This document shows, piece by piece, positions 42,500-53,601 of a DNA stretch of 64,000 bases. Position 1 is the stretch's first letter; each line of letters opens with the position of its first letter. A model generated the notes under the pieces. The model was given only the letters and a program-made list of their open reading frames with translations, was not told the DNA's origin and made no database searches. A program made the translations under genes and the position numbers. The DNA is from Blakeslea trispora (taxonomy: Eukaryota > Mucoromycota > Mucoromycetes > Mucorales > Choanephoraceae), in contig JAIWNE010000132.1 of assembly GCA_025331445.1 (NCBI GenBank), positions 24,620 through 88,619 on the forward strand, read 5' to 3'.

Positions 42500-43770
42500 A
42501 ATAAGATATACCTTCAGCATGGTATTGCATATGGTTCTCAAAAAAAGGGTACTCTATGTTTGGATCCAATGCGAGAAGTGACAAATTTGAAGACATATCC
42601 TTGTAAGTAGAGCATTAGTAATTTGAAATAGCAAAAGTAAAACGCTTATAGCTTACATTCCATAACAAGCCATATCATTATGTTCTTCATGTTCTTTGTC
42701 AAATTTACTCAAGGGTAAGACAAGGTACTGCTATCCCAAGGGGCTGAAGTTGTCCAAGAGTAGACTGTTGATTACAACATCAGACGTCGCGTTATTTTCA
42801 GTAGACAAAGCAAAAGTGGACACGTTGTTTACTAGATTTCAAAATACTATTTTGTAATAAAGTTATTTCTTTCCTTAAGAAACTGCCTTCTTAATCTAAC
42901 TTGTTGACTATGTTAGCTAGTTCATCTAGCTTTAAAGAGATGCCTTAAAACTCAATCACAAGGACTCTTTGGAGCATGAGTTGCTGTTTAAAGTATTATT
43001 GATAAAAGGGTTATTTGTGTAAAAGCGTGTGAATTGCGTAGGGACTTGGTGAAAACTAATTAAAACACAAAAAATGGCAACTAGATGTTTAATATGATTG
43101 GCTCAAATTTAGAATTAAAGCTACAGACACGACAATCAAAGTCACAAAAAATCTTGGGAAATATATTCTGAAGAAAACTCAAAAAAAACTTCAGAACATG
43201 AAGAAAATTCAAGAAATCGGAGAAAAATTTCCCGTAGTAAAAGGATGTTGTTGACGAATTTGCATGCGTGGTATGCTAAAAGCAAAAGGTATGTTTTTTG
43301 TTTCGAATGGAAACACAACAGCAGGAGGAGCAGAAGTTGGGGAGGCATAATCAACGGTGATACAGCTAGCATGAAAATACCCACTGTACTAGGAACACTA
43401 GGTACACGAGCTTGTTCAGTCTGCTTAGGGACGTTCACAGACTTTGTTCAGTCATGAGAGACTCAATGATACCATAATGAATGCTATTAGTCTTCTTGGC
43501 CGCTTCCTGCTCTTTCCGATGACCAAAGTGCTTCTTCAAATGCTCTGGCGTCTTGTAGAAAATGTTCTTTACATTTGCATGAGCATTTTAAATGGAAGCA
43601 AATTTTCAAAAGTCAGGGTTATGAACATTTAAAAACTTCTCGTTATACAGCCGGGAAAGCAAAACCAACTCTTCTAGTGTATGCACCGCATTAACAGCAA
43701 ATCTGGTCATTTGAGCATAAGCAACGTAAGTATATCTGGCATTTATCGGACAATTTGTTGAACCGACGGA
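42500..43770 (-). pseudogene. Decayed multi-exon gene, family not recognised
   Basis: Protein-like stretches are collinear on the minus strand. From 43770: ARYTYVAYAQMTRFAVNAVH and LEELVLLSRLYNEKFL, two stops, then KTPEHLKKHFGHRKEQEAAK and HYGIIESLMTEQS. After a shift, YASPTSAPPAVVFPFETKN (43350-43290). Near 42830-42660, VSTFALSTENNATSDVVINS, LLLDNFSPLG, stop, QYLVLPLSKFDKEHEEHNDM. Near 42600-42520, MSSNLSLLALDPNIEYPFFE. Codon-like composition over separated segments suggests a real but broken gene. It is divergent from the Crypton gene, whose ATG lies about 250 bp away. No domain is recognised. Confidence 0.4.
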
Positions 43771-44022
43771 CAGATGCACAGTCTCATAACTTTTTTTTAT
43801 TTTTTTAGAAATAAAATTTTTGAACAGCCAATAAAATTAGCGTATTTTTCTCCGAAAGTTTCCAAATTTAGAAAGTGCGAGTTAATAAGACTGAAATCTG
43901 ACTTTATAATACTGCTCGAATATGCATGAACTTTCTAGTCTTTTTAAGTCAAATCAATAAAAGACCAAATTCTACTTGTCATCAAAATCAAAAATCATCT
44001 TTTTTTTAAAAAACTATCTATC

Positions 44023-46738
44023 ATGCAACAATCATCTTCTGTCTCAAACGCTGCTTTGGAGTTCGATCTCGTAATGGATGTCTTGGCCATCAAGGTGCGT
44101 CCCAGTACAGTACTGGCTTACAGAACGCCATTAGAGCATTGGAAGGTAAGCTTTAACACTATCTTTTGTTTTGGTTCCTGAAATACGTCTGTCATTTTTT
44201 CCTCTGACACCATCTATATTGTAGGAATTCTGTGATAACAATCGACACAGATTCCCTGTCGATCCAATGTATCCATACACTGTTGGCCCTAACGAATTTG
44301 TTCTTGCTTTTTTCAAGGAATTTGTTTTGAAGCGCACTTGCAAAAAAAGTGTCTCAATGATGTCTGATGTTCGTGTGCAAATTGGTTTGAGAAATACCGA
44401 AGCCGTAGAAGAGGCTGAATCCTCTTTGTCTTTGATTCAAAGTAATATATAACTTTAATATCTAATTGACTTGTGGTTATTAACTAATTCTTTAAACTAG
44501 TGGCAGAGAATGCTCCTTCAATAAAAGATGGCAAGAAGGTACTTGAAGTTCCATTGGGTATTGAGGCCATTGGAAAGTACAAGAAGGCTCTCATGTTTCT
44601 CCATGAGTTCCAGTCTGAACGCCGAGATGTTCCATGGCCATCTCCTAAGAAGACTAAACAATTGATTGACTTGCTAAAGAAGCACGAGCGCGATCTAATT
44701 TATGATCAGGTCAATACCAGTGCCAACAGAGCCGCTTACTGTGTCATCCGTGACTCATACAAGTCAGGTGAATTCATAAGAATCTTGAAAGCTCTTTGGG
44801 ACCCTAGCAGCCGAACAAGCCTTAGAAAGTTGTTCTTGATCTCTTCTCGTCACCATATGTTGCTTCGAGACCAGGATCTCAGAAACTTGAATTTTGCCGA
44901 TTGTTTCTGTACAATTATACCAAAGAAACAACACAGAGGGTCTCAGCAAGTAGTAGCTCTGGTTTTCAGCTTGAATAAGGGTAAAACCTTGAAAGAAGGC
45001 GAGACAAAGTTCGCTTGTGCCATGCGCCATAAAAACATCTTTTGATGTCCTTTTAGTGCTTTTGCATTCTTGATGCTCAGCCTTCTTCAGGTAAGATAAC
45101 AAACTGATCTGCTCAATGTTATTTCTAATTATCGAAACTAAATACAAAATATTAAAACAGGAAAATGGTGACTTTTTGAAAGATGAAAGATGGCAATTTT
45201 GGAAGGTTTTGCGTGGACGTGCTGACCCTGAGAAGAGTATCAGTGGTACTCAACAATGGAATACTGCAAAGAGCGCACTGACCGATCAAGGGGTTTTTAC
45301 TACAAGAGTCACCCATGGTGGTCGTCATGCTGGTGCAATGGAAGCTGAGTCCTTGGGCATACCGCTAGACTTGATCAAGCGTGGTGGAGGTTGGAAGGAC
45401 CGTCTTGGCAGATTGGAGACTCACTACTTGGGTAAGCTTCCTTCACAATTCGCCAGAGGTATGGCAGGGTTCTGGGAAAAGCCTTTCTTCCTAGCAAGAA
45501 ATAGTGTCAGCCCACCAGTCGAACTGCAAAGAATGATCTTCCCTTGGATCGAAGACTACTTTGGACCCAACAATGTCGAGTGGATCACTGTCTGCGATCG
45601 TGAGATGAACGAGTTTGACGAAAACGAAGATAAAGACGACAACTTCATCAATGTGGAGGTTGAAGAAGAACCCGTTCAGTTCATCGAAGAAGATGGTCAG
45701 ATCCGTGCTCAAAAAAGGCGTCAAAAAGGAAAGCAAAAGGCATTTTAAAGCAATGTCGATACGGCCAAGAGAGGATTTCTGCGACTTTTGATCCGATGCC
45801 GAAAAATTATTTTGCAAGATGCAGCTGTTTACATACATTTGTCCCGTCGTAACAGTTTATTGATGTCCAAGGACAAAATCTTTTCTTGTGCTTTCTTTAA
45901 AACATTTCAACAAGACATCTTGGCTGCTATCAACAACCCTTCGCTTGACAGACTACAAGAGTTTGAAAATGCAATGTCTGAAATAGTCGACACAAGCAAA
46001 GAGCTTGCTAATCGAATTGGAATGGTGCACAACAAGCTCATCCGTGGACAACAAAAGCAGGAAGAAGAATTGCGAGACATAAAAGAGATACTGAATCATC
46101 AGAATGAACATAACAACAGCTTCAACAGCTTGATACATCAAATCATCAAAGATCAACGTATGATAATGATTCGACAGCAATGCTTAAACTCAAAGCTTGA
46201 TCTCTTACTGGCATCCAAGACAGCTACTGACTTGGCCCAGTCATCATCTTCAACCACTCTCGCATCTCCTAATGTCCCCACCCCTTCCACTCCTTTAGCA
46301 CCTTCCTTTCCCTCAGCACCTTCCTTTCCCTCAGCACCTTCCTTTCCCTCAGCACCTTCCTTTCCCTCAGCACCTTCCTTTCCCCCTCAGCACCTTCCTT
46401 TCCCTCAGCACCTTCCTTCCCTCAGCACCTTCCTTTCCCTCAGCACCTTCCTTTCCCTCAGCACCTTCCTTCCCCTCAGCACCTTCCTTCCCCTCAGCAC
46501 CTTCCTTCCCCTCAGCACCTTCCTTCCCCTCAGCACCTTCCTTTCCTTCAGCACCTTCCTTTCCCACTACGAATATGCCCTTTTTAATATGCCCCTTTCT
46601 TATCAAAATATAGCCATTCCTTCAATTCAACCTGCTCATACCCTCCCCAATCATCATAACCCTCTTCCTCGCTCTTCTACGCCTCAACCAAAGAAAAAAG
46701 GAAGATGGGTCAGCTACAAACCTCAGATCGCTAAATAA
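44023..46738 (+). pseudogene. Crypton tyrosine-recombinase transposase, two in-frame stops
   Basis: Exons 44023-44145, 44225-44441, 44501-45090 and 45161-46738 join in one frame. The N-terminal SAM-like segment has KVRPSTVLAYRTPLEHWKEF. Catalytic motifs are SSRHHMLLRDQDLRNL (Arg I), GVFTTRVTHGGRHAGAME (His-x-x-Arg) and RLETHYLGKLP (Tyr nucleophile). Downstream FLRLLIRCRKIILQDAAVYI and a coiled helical segment match the GCR1/DUF3504-like C-terminal part of fungal Cryptons. A TGA at 45043-45045 (KNIF*CPFSAF) and a TAA at 45746-45748 (GKQKAF*SNVDTAKRG) interrupt an otherwise continuous frame. The tail carries an 18-bp minisatellite and ends PKKKGRWVSYKPQIAK. Cryptons lack inverted repeats, so element borders cannot be set here. 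Confidence 0.87.
46297..46562 (+). repeat. 18-bp minisatellite inside the Crypton coding region
   Basis: About fifteen copies of CAGCACCTTCCTTTCCCT with small variants and 1-2 bp indels. The coding frame passes through it in three registers: PSFPSA repeats, then PQHLPF, then LSTFLP. The reverse strand is also open (EGAEGK), because the unit is a multiple of three. Confidence 0.9.
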
Positions 46739-47430
46739 CTTATGCATATGCTTATAAATTTAAAATATACTTATCAAAATACATATATCTATGACATGAA
46801 TAAACTCTTGACTGCTCAAAATGCATGAATCACATTTTGGTCTCTTTTTTTTTACTGCTTATCAAAAAAAGAGAGGCGAAAAAACAACTCTCAAAAAGTA
46901 AGGATATAACAAGTGATATAGAGTTACATGTGTTGGCTTTTCTTACTTTGAAATGTCTAACATGGAGCTGAAGAGTCTCATTTCATGAAGCCGATCATGT
47001 AAAAAAAAACCTCAATTTTTTCTTACCCTGCGGGGCTCAATACGGATTTTGGTCTTGTCTTTATTTCTCACCCAAAATAGAAATATACTTTGTTAGGAAA
47101 CTTTTTTCTTACTCCGGCCTATAGGTAAAAAGAAAATTTTATTGGCTGTCCATATTAGGAAAAGTCTACTAATTAGACCGTTACAGTATCTTCTATCTGT
47201 GGAAAAGTCAAGTCTGAAAATTCAGAAGCAACCGTATTACCATTACTACTTTCAATGCCAAGCTTTTTCATTTCATCTTGTCGTATTTGGTGTTATGTAA
47301 CGTGTATACTTTGATAGATGATGTATAATAAAGACTATTGAGTACTTTTTGAGACTGTTAGTAGCTTTATTATAACTTCAGAGAGAGAAGAAGGATTTAT
47401 AATACACGTCTAATTGCTACAGGGATAATA
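46739..47430. other. Intergenic, nothing recognised
   Basis: AT-rich stretch between the Crypton stop and the Tc1 element. No ORF, RNA or repeat of note. Confidence 0.5.
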
Positions 47431-48117
47431 CTGGTTTTTGCCTTTTAGTTGGCGCCCTTTGAGATTTTGGATCACGGCTTTTGAGACTGTCTTTGCGGCC
47501 TTTGCCAAAAAAATTGCTTTGATTGAACTGTAGTTCGCGGTCTTTGAATCGGGCAATCGATATTACTCTTCAAAGAAATGCTTTGCAGAGACATTTCAAA
47601 ATACAACTCAAAAAACCAATTTCGCCATCAGAAGTAATCTAAAGCACGTATATTTGGTTTTTGAAATATTTTATATATGTTTTTCAAATAGCGATCAAGA
47701 AGTTTTTTGGTTATACATTAACAACTAAATGTTCTAACGCAATTCTACATAAGCAACAACACAATCTACTTACCACTCTTAAATAATTTTTTTGAAGGCG
47801 CTCGTAGGTCATACGTTTGAAGTTAAAATTGTACGGAATAAGTAGAGTGTGTTTGGTAATATATTTGCATCGATGTCTACATACGTAATGAATAAAAGAG
47901 TTAAAATTTTGAGCGTTTTACAGTTCAGTTTCCAAAAACACTTTACACTTGCAGGAATTTCCACAAGTTAGTTTATACGCACTTGGTTTTAGAATACAGC
48001 AATTCAGCTTTTAAGTTGCGCGTATATATTGCTATTCGTTCAAACATCACTCTTAAAATTGTAAAGTAAAAATGCTCACAAAAGCAAGCTTTATTAAAAG
48101 TGTAAAGCTATTTGTTT

Positions 48118-48603
48118 TTAGATTTGCCTCACGCAAAGCTGCTTTAAGTTGTCAATCATTTCATCTGTAACTTTGATGTCTCTACGTCTTTCAGAGTATT
48201 TCTTTCTCTGTTTCTTGACACGTAGTTGAATAGATCCTATGCACATTCCTGTTATGTGATGAATCTCTCGTATTGTCAAGCCCATATCAAAGTATAAGTG
48301 GAGGCAGTTATGGGTATCTTCCTCTGAGTAGTTTCTTCTTCTTTTTGCAGACTTATACTTTTCTTGCGTTTCAGAAGCCTTTTCCGCTGTGGATGCACTA
48401 TCTTCTAGTCTCAAGTTCTGGTTAAAAGATGAATCCAGTTGAACGATCGATTGCGGCAACTCATAGTAGTTCGTTTTTTCATTTAAGCTAAATTCAGTTG
48501 GTGTTTCAATCGATATAGCTGAATCTTGCGAAGGAATTGCTTCTTGCGTAGAGATTGCTTCTTGCGCCTTCTTGTTTTTCTTGACAAGAGTAGAGAATAT
48601 CAT
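48118..48603 (-). CDS. Helix-turn-helix accessory protein in the Tc1 element
   Basis: About 161 residues from the Met at 48603 (MIFSTLVKKNKK). An upstream in-frame Met at 48636 is possible. The N-terminal half is Ser/Thr/Glu-rich with AISTQEAIPSQ repeats. The C-terminal half is basic: KRRRNYSEEDTHNCLHLYFD, then MGLTIREIHHITGMCIGSIQ, with the shape of a helix-turn-helix, then RVKKQRKKYSERRR. It is open with no break. It is divergent from the transposase and fully inside the inverted repeats. Most Tc1/mariner elements have one gene whose own N-terminus binds the ends. Here a second DNA-binding protein may assist or regulate (inference). Confidence 0.6.
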   Translation of the reverse strand: MIFSTLVKKNKKAQEAISTQEAIPSQDSAISIETPTEFSLNEKTNYYELPQSIVQLDSSFNQNLRLEDSASTAEKASETQEKYKSAKRRRNYSEEDTHNCLHLYFDMGLTIREIHHITGMCIGSIQLRVKKQRKKYSERRRDIKVTDEMIDNLKQLCVRQI

Positions 48604-49074
48604 TGGTGTAATAAATGTATAAAAAAGCTTCAGCAAATTATTAAATTTTGTAGATCAGTGTTATATACGTAAACAAGCAATGTTGGCTTATAAACCTTAC
48701 TGTAAATGACAGCGCAGTTTCTTTGGCTATTCTTTACGTCCCTGAAAGCAATTACATTTTATGACTATGACGATACGTAATGCTTTCCCTCTTTGTCATA
48801 CCGTCTGTGCTCCGTTGAAGTAATAGGTGTTGCCATTTTCCTGTTAAAGTCTTCGCGAGCCTGTAGAACATCATTTCGCGCTCACTGAATTTAAATTTTT
48901 GATGCGCTCTTTAATTTTTTTTTTGCTTCGCAAGTATGTCAGGTACACAAATTACGTCCATCTTCTGCTTTCACTTGCAACTATTCTTTCGTTGTAGAAG
49001 CAGTATGATAGCGTCCATTATGTTGCATTGTATGAGAACTTTTTGATTTTTATAAAATTGCTCTCTTCAGAATG

Positions 49075-49640
49075 ATCGTTCTGTTTATCAAAAATGCAAT
49101 GTTCATAGAAAACGTTATGCTCAATAGATATGTTATGTTCATTAAAAATTTTATGTTCATTAAAAATGTTATGTTCATTAAGATTGTTCTGCTTATTGAT
49201 ATGATTATGTTCATTGATATCATTGTGTTCATTAACATACTTATGTTCATTAAATTTGCTTACTGTGTTGCGTCATTATGTTCATTGTGTTCATTATAGT
49301 TCTTGTGTGCACTTGGGTTTTTTTATCTGGATTTACATACTCCGCCTTCATTATTGTATCATTATGTTCATTTTGTTCATTACGTTCATTAAGTTTATTA
49401 TGTACATCACATTTTGACAGCCTGTGCACTGACTTTCTCCGCTATCACACCATTAAATTTATAATGTTCATTACGCCATTATGTTCATTATGTTCATTAC
49501 GTTCATTGCGTTCTTTATGTTCATTACGCCATTATGTTCATTACGTTCCTTACGTTCCTTACGTTCCTTACGTTCCTTACGTTCATTACGTTCATTACGT
49601 TCATTACGTTCATTAAGATTTTTATGTACTCTGCGCTCAT
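49075..49640. repeat. TTATGTTCATTA-type minisatellite between the two Tc1 genes
   Basis: GTTCATTA-containing units of about 9-12 bp recur over more than 500 bp: ATGTTCATTAA units at 49080-49260, then TTACGTTCAT and TTACGTTCCT units at 49370-49615. Open frames here (RSLRSL, MNIMNI, NERNER) are products of the repeat. They are not listed as genes. Confidence 0.85.
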
Positions 49641-49837
49641 CATTATCTTGTCTAAAACTCTCTTCCACTGATTATTAATGACGTTTTAACTATGTTCATT
49701 ACATACATTGATATCATAGCTGTCGTTCTTGACAAGATGATGGCTGTTAATTTTTTTCTATAAGAGAAATGAGTAACTTGTCTTTCTAACATTCCATATC
49801 TCTCACTGATACTCTTATTATTTTCTACCTACTAAAA

Positions 49838-51340
49838 ATGTCAAGCACCAACAACTCTTACTCTATTGTTATGGACAAGCACTGCGCTATGGTTGAAGAA
49901 TGCTTCCAAGGACTTGAAGCTGATGCCTTTGAGCGATACGAAACTCGTAGCGTTCAAGACGACTTTGCTCAAGCAGTAGAAATGGAATGGGTCAACACCA
50001 ACAGCCCTCACAATGAGGTTCAGCAAATTTTGACATTGTCAAACTTTATGCCTGTCGCCGTCAATTTAAACACAGCAGGCAGCAAGGCCAACAAAAATTC
50101 CAAAGGCAGCGTTGATGTTGATGCGATCCCAAAGGCCCACCAGATAGTAAAGACTCAGGTAAAGCACTAAACTACATTACAAAGTTAAGAAAAAAAACTA
50201 ATATTATTGTTCATTTAACAGGTCAACGAACTCTTCCGTCTGGTCTTCTTGGAAGGAAAGTTCGCCTCTGAAGCTGCCAGGGAAACAGGGATCGTAGTCC
50301 GTACTGCCCAGGACTATGTCCGTAAGGCTCGCATCTTGATGGAAGAAGCAAGAAAGAAGGAGACCATAGAGGTTGACAGCGATGAAGAAGGAAATGCTCC
50401 TGTTCCTGCTCCTCCAAAAGAGCGCAAGTATGGTAATCAAAAGCTATTCCAGGCACACTCGCTTTTCTTCTTGGACTTCTATGAGAAAAAGGCCGATGCC
50501 ACTCTTAACAAAGCAAGAGTGGCCGTCATGGAGGCTGTTCCAGGGTTGGAGATCACCATTTATGCTATCTCGAAGCATTCGAAAAAGCATTGCAACTTAA
50601 CGATGAAGAAGCTGGAAAAGTTACCGAAGGCACGTAACACCGCTGAGACTCTTTAGCTGAGAAAGGATCGGGTTTCTCTTTGGCTCTCTTTGGATGACTT
50701 TGACTACATGAAGAATCGCATCTTCATCGACGAGGCTGGGTTCAACATGAACATGAAAAGAACATTTGGTCGCTCTGTTTCTGGTACGCCGGCAAAAATT
50801 GAAGTTGCTACTCAGCGTGGTGTATCCATCTCGATTATCGGCGCCATGTGCGAAAAAGGCATTGTGAATTTGATAGTGCGTCGCCCTACTGCTGTTTCTG
50901 GGGGAAAAAAAAAGAGAAAGTTGCAACTCTCTGAAACCGGCGTCGATGTGGTGAACGGCCGTGTGGGTACAAGAACGACCCACTACCTCCAATTCCTCGC
51001 GGCAACTATGGATGTTCTGGACTCGCACGGCATGCAAGGCCGGTACTTGGTTATGGACAATGCGCCCATTCATACTAGCAAGGAGGTGAAAAACCTGATC
51101 GTCTCTCGCGGGAACAAATGCATGTATCTCCTAAAGTACTCCCCTTTCCTCAATCCAATTGAGGAAATGTGGTCCAAAATCAAGATGAATGTGCGCAGAG
51201 GCGAGGTTACCGAAAAGGATACTCTCATCCCCCATATTGATGTGGCTGCAAGAACGGTAACTGTCTCGGACTGTGAAGGTTGGATTAGACATGCCACAAC
51301 TTTCTTTGACAAGTGTTTAAATCTTGAGCCCATGCTCTAA
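49838..51340 (+). pseudogene. Tc1/mariner (DD34E) transposase, one in-frame stop
   Basis: Exons 49838-50158 and 50222-51340 (63-bp intron). Exon 2 starts with a helix-turn-helix-like FLEGKFASEAARETGIVVRT. The DDE domain follows: NRIFIDEAGFNMNMKRTFGR (first Asp), YLVMDNAPIH (second Asp) and SPFLNPIEEMWSKIK (Glu), with 34 residues between second Asp and Glu. A basic GGKKKRK loop lies between the first two. A single TAG at 50654-50656 separates ...NTAETL from LRKDRVSLW in the same frame. All catalytic residues are otherwise present. It would bind the 186-bp inverted repeats and cut at TA sites. Confidence 0.88.
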
Positions 51341-51639
51341 AAAAATTAATTTCGTAGTTTGAAATATGTTATGAAAAGAAATTAATAAAAAAAATAAAAG
51401 CTCATTAGCAATACAAAACGTTTTAACTTTCTGAAGCAAGTGTATAAATATATTTTTTGAGTTGTATTTTGAAATGTCTCTGCAAAGCATTTCTTTGAAG
51501 AGTAATATCGATTGCCCGATTCAAAGACCGCGAACTACAGTTCAATCAAAGCAATTTTTTTGGCAAAGGCCGCAAAGACAGTCTCAAAAGCCGTGATCCA
51601 AAATCTCAAAGGGCGCCAACTAAAAGGCAAAAACAAGTA

Positions 51640-52360
51640 TAATTAAACTGTAAAGAATTGCTCAAGGCAACGACCTCGTCAGCGTTTCTGTATCTCTGCG
51701 CACCACAGTTGGGATTTGGGCAGACCATTATATCAGGGCAACCAACTGGATACATGTAACAACCTTTGGGGCATACATCGTGTTGGACAGTGGCAGTTGA
51801 ATCTCTTTTCATGATACGTCTGTGTGTATCAGGCGACTTAAAGTATCTTGATACAAAAGGTACTGCATAAGTGAAAGTTAAAGATAAGTATCAAGAAGTT
51901 GATTGAAAATGAGAATTGATATTTACTAGCATTGACACCGTGTTGTAAAATATGGGTGTTTATAAAGTTGATAACCTCTTTGTCCTTGACGAGGCAATTT
52001 GTATTTGTCCAAGAGTTGAATGAACTGCATAACTGTCATATGGAAATCGTCTAAAGTTGCTTCTTCAGTCCATTCAATGACAACAGGATTGCTTTCAACT
52101 ACATATGAAAAGAGGTAAGAGCATTGGTTTTCTATAAATAAGGTTTGGTATCACTTACTTGTCTCTGGTTGCTCATCATCAAAAGTAAAAATTGGCTCAT
52201 CCATATCAACATCAGACATCTACGTATTTCCAACGTTTTCTGATCTGAAATTAGCAAGTGCATTTCTAGCATCTTCTTCTAAACATCTATCAAAGTGAAT
52301 GCTGAGAGCAAAGGAGCTATCGAAAGATGAGTTGCAAATGACGCAAATATGAGAAGACAT
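51640..52360 (-). pseudogene. N-terminal fragment of a different tnp2-type transposase gene
   Basis: Starts at the Met at 52360 with a C2H2-like finger (CVICNSSFDSSFALSIHFDRC). After ENVGNT comes an in-frame TAG, then MSDVDMDEPIFTFDDEQPET. Exon 1 ends at 52159. Exon 2 (52099 to about 51931) reads TLDDFHMTVMQFIQLLDKYK. A third exon has RYFKSPDTHRRI and HDVCPKGCYMYPVG...CPNPNCGAQRY, the Cys-rich block found near the N-terminus of basidiomycete Tnp2-type transposases. It stops at the Tc1 insertion (TA at 51638). Sequence left of 47431 does not continue it, so the rest is gone. It is distinct from tnp2 of A/B/C2. Confidence 0.5.
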
Positions 52361-52456
52361 TTTTGAATAATAGATAAAGAGTAATGAGTTTGAGTAGAGA
52401 ATAGAGACTATAAAAAACGTCAAACACATTAATTGACAGATAAATTTATATGACAT

Positions 52457-53601
52457 TTACTATTAATCTTTTGTTTGTTAAAATTGAACTAATTTTAGTT
52501 TTATAAATACAAGATCAGGCTTAGTGTTGGCAAACAAGCAGACGAAATTGCTTTTGACTTACAAACAAATTTAGTATTGACTTAATAGAACTTTAGACGC
52601 AAACATGTTTGTTATAGATGTTGTAAATAAAAACAAACTAATGGTTTGGCTTAGCAAAAGCAAACATTAAAGTTGAAGGCTAATCATTTGCAAAAAGCTA
52701 ATACAAATAGTTGAATCACCACTACAAAGCTCTAATGTATTTATTACGAATACATGTAAAAACAAAAACCATTTTGTCTGAATAAATCAACAACGTTAAT
52801 CTAGATGATTTTGAACTTGGATGTTTGCTCTATGAAGATACAATGCGGAATACACATTTGATGTCTTAAGTAAGCAAATGTAAAGTACATGTTGTATCAA
52901 TTGTAATACATATTGCTTGTATCACTGATAGTCAAGTTGCTAATGAACTCACTTGCTGTGATTTTATTTACTTTTTTTATGGCTATTATACTAGTTAATG
53001 CTTATTTTATATACTAAGATACGTTAATCCAGCATGAAATAGTTGACGGTCTAATGCGAACATATAATGACCAACAAATCTACATCTTATGTAAGATTAA
53101 CTGTTTTTAAATATTATAAATTAGACTTAAAGTCATCGAGATGATATATATGATTTGCTATTTACTGTCATATTAAATAGCAAACATCGTTGTAACAAAA
53201 TTTTTATAAAAACGTTCAATTAAGCATATATGCTGTTTAAACTGACACTGTTGAAGAGTATACTGATTTATATTACATTCCTTTTTTGGTACATCAATGC
53301 AAGTGCTTATCGAAGTTGGACTAACTTTCCATAAGCCAGATACAACTAATGGGTCCCCTCCAATTTAATTTCATTAACCACAAAATTTAGCTTATCATTC
53401 TTCGGGTACAAATGCATCTGAAGAATGGAGTTCCCTAACATTGTTAGGTTTATTAAATAAACCCTTTTTTTACTTATAAAAAGAGATCATTCAAAACCAA
53501 CAAAACCATTTTACTTATATTACAGTTATACTTTTACATCTTTTCTCTCAAACCAAACACATCTATTTAACACTTTCAACCCAAATTAAATCATTAACAA
53601 T
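52457..53601. other. Intergenic, nothing recognised
   Basis: Very AT-rich, with no credible ORF or RNA. The last 120 bp are a T/C- and A-rich leader before the ATG at 53602. The two flanking genes diverge from it. Confidence 0.5.

Larger units (their letters stand above)
47431..51637 (+). mobile_element. Tc1/mariner element with 186-bp inverted repeats and two divergent genes
   Basis: Ends read inward as CTGGTTTTTGCCTTTTAG (left) and CTTGTTTTTGCCTTTTAG (right). The inverted repeats run 47431-47616 and 51452-51637 with about one mismatch by eye. TA flanks both ends (47429-47430, 51638-51639). The element encodes a DD34E transposase (+) and a separate helix-turn-helix protein (-), with minisatellite DNA between. 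It inserted into the 3' side of a tnp2-like gene fragment. The near identity of the repeats indicates recent mobility or gene conversion. 47617-48117 holds no gene. Confidence 0.92.

Noticed and set aside
46367..46606. Antisense EGAEGK-repeat protein
   Set aside because: An open frame forced by an 18-bp repeat whose length is a multiple of three; no start context or homology.
49050..49678. Several repeat proteins (RSLRSL, NERNERK, MNIMNI) in both strands
   Set aside because: By-products of the GTTCATTA minisatellite.
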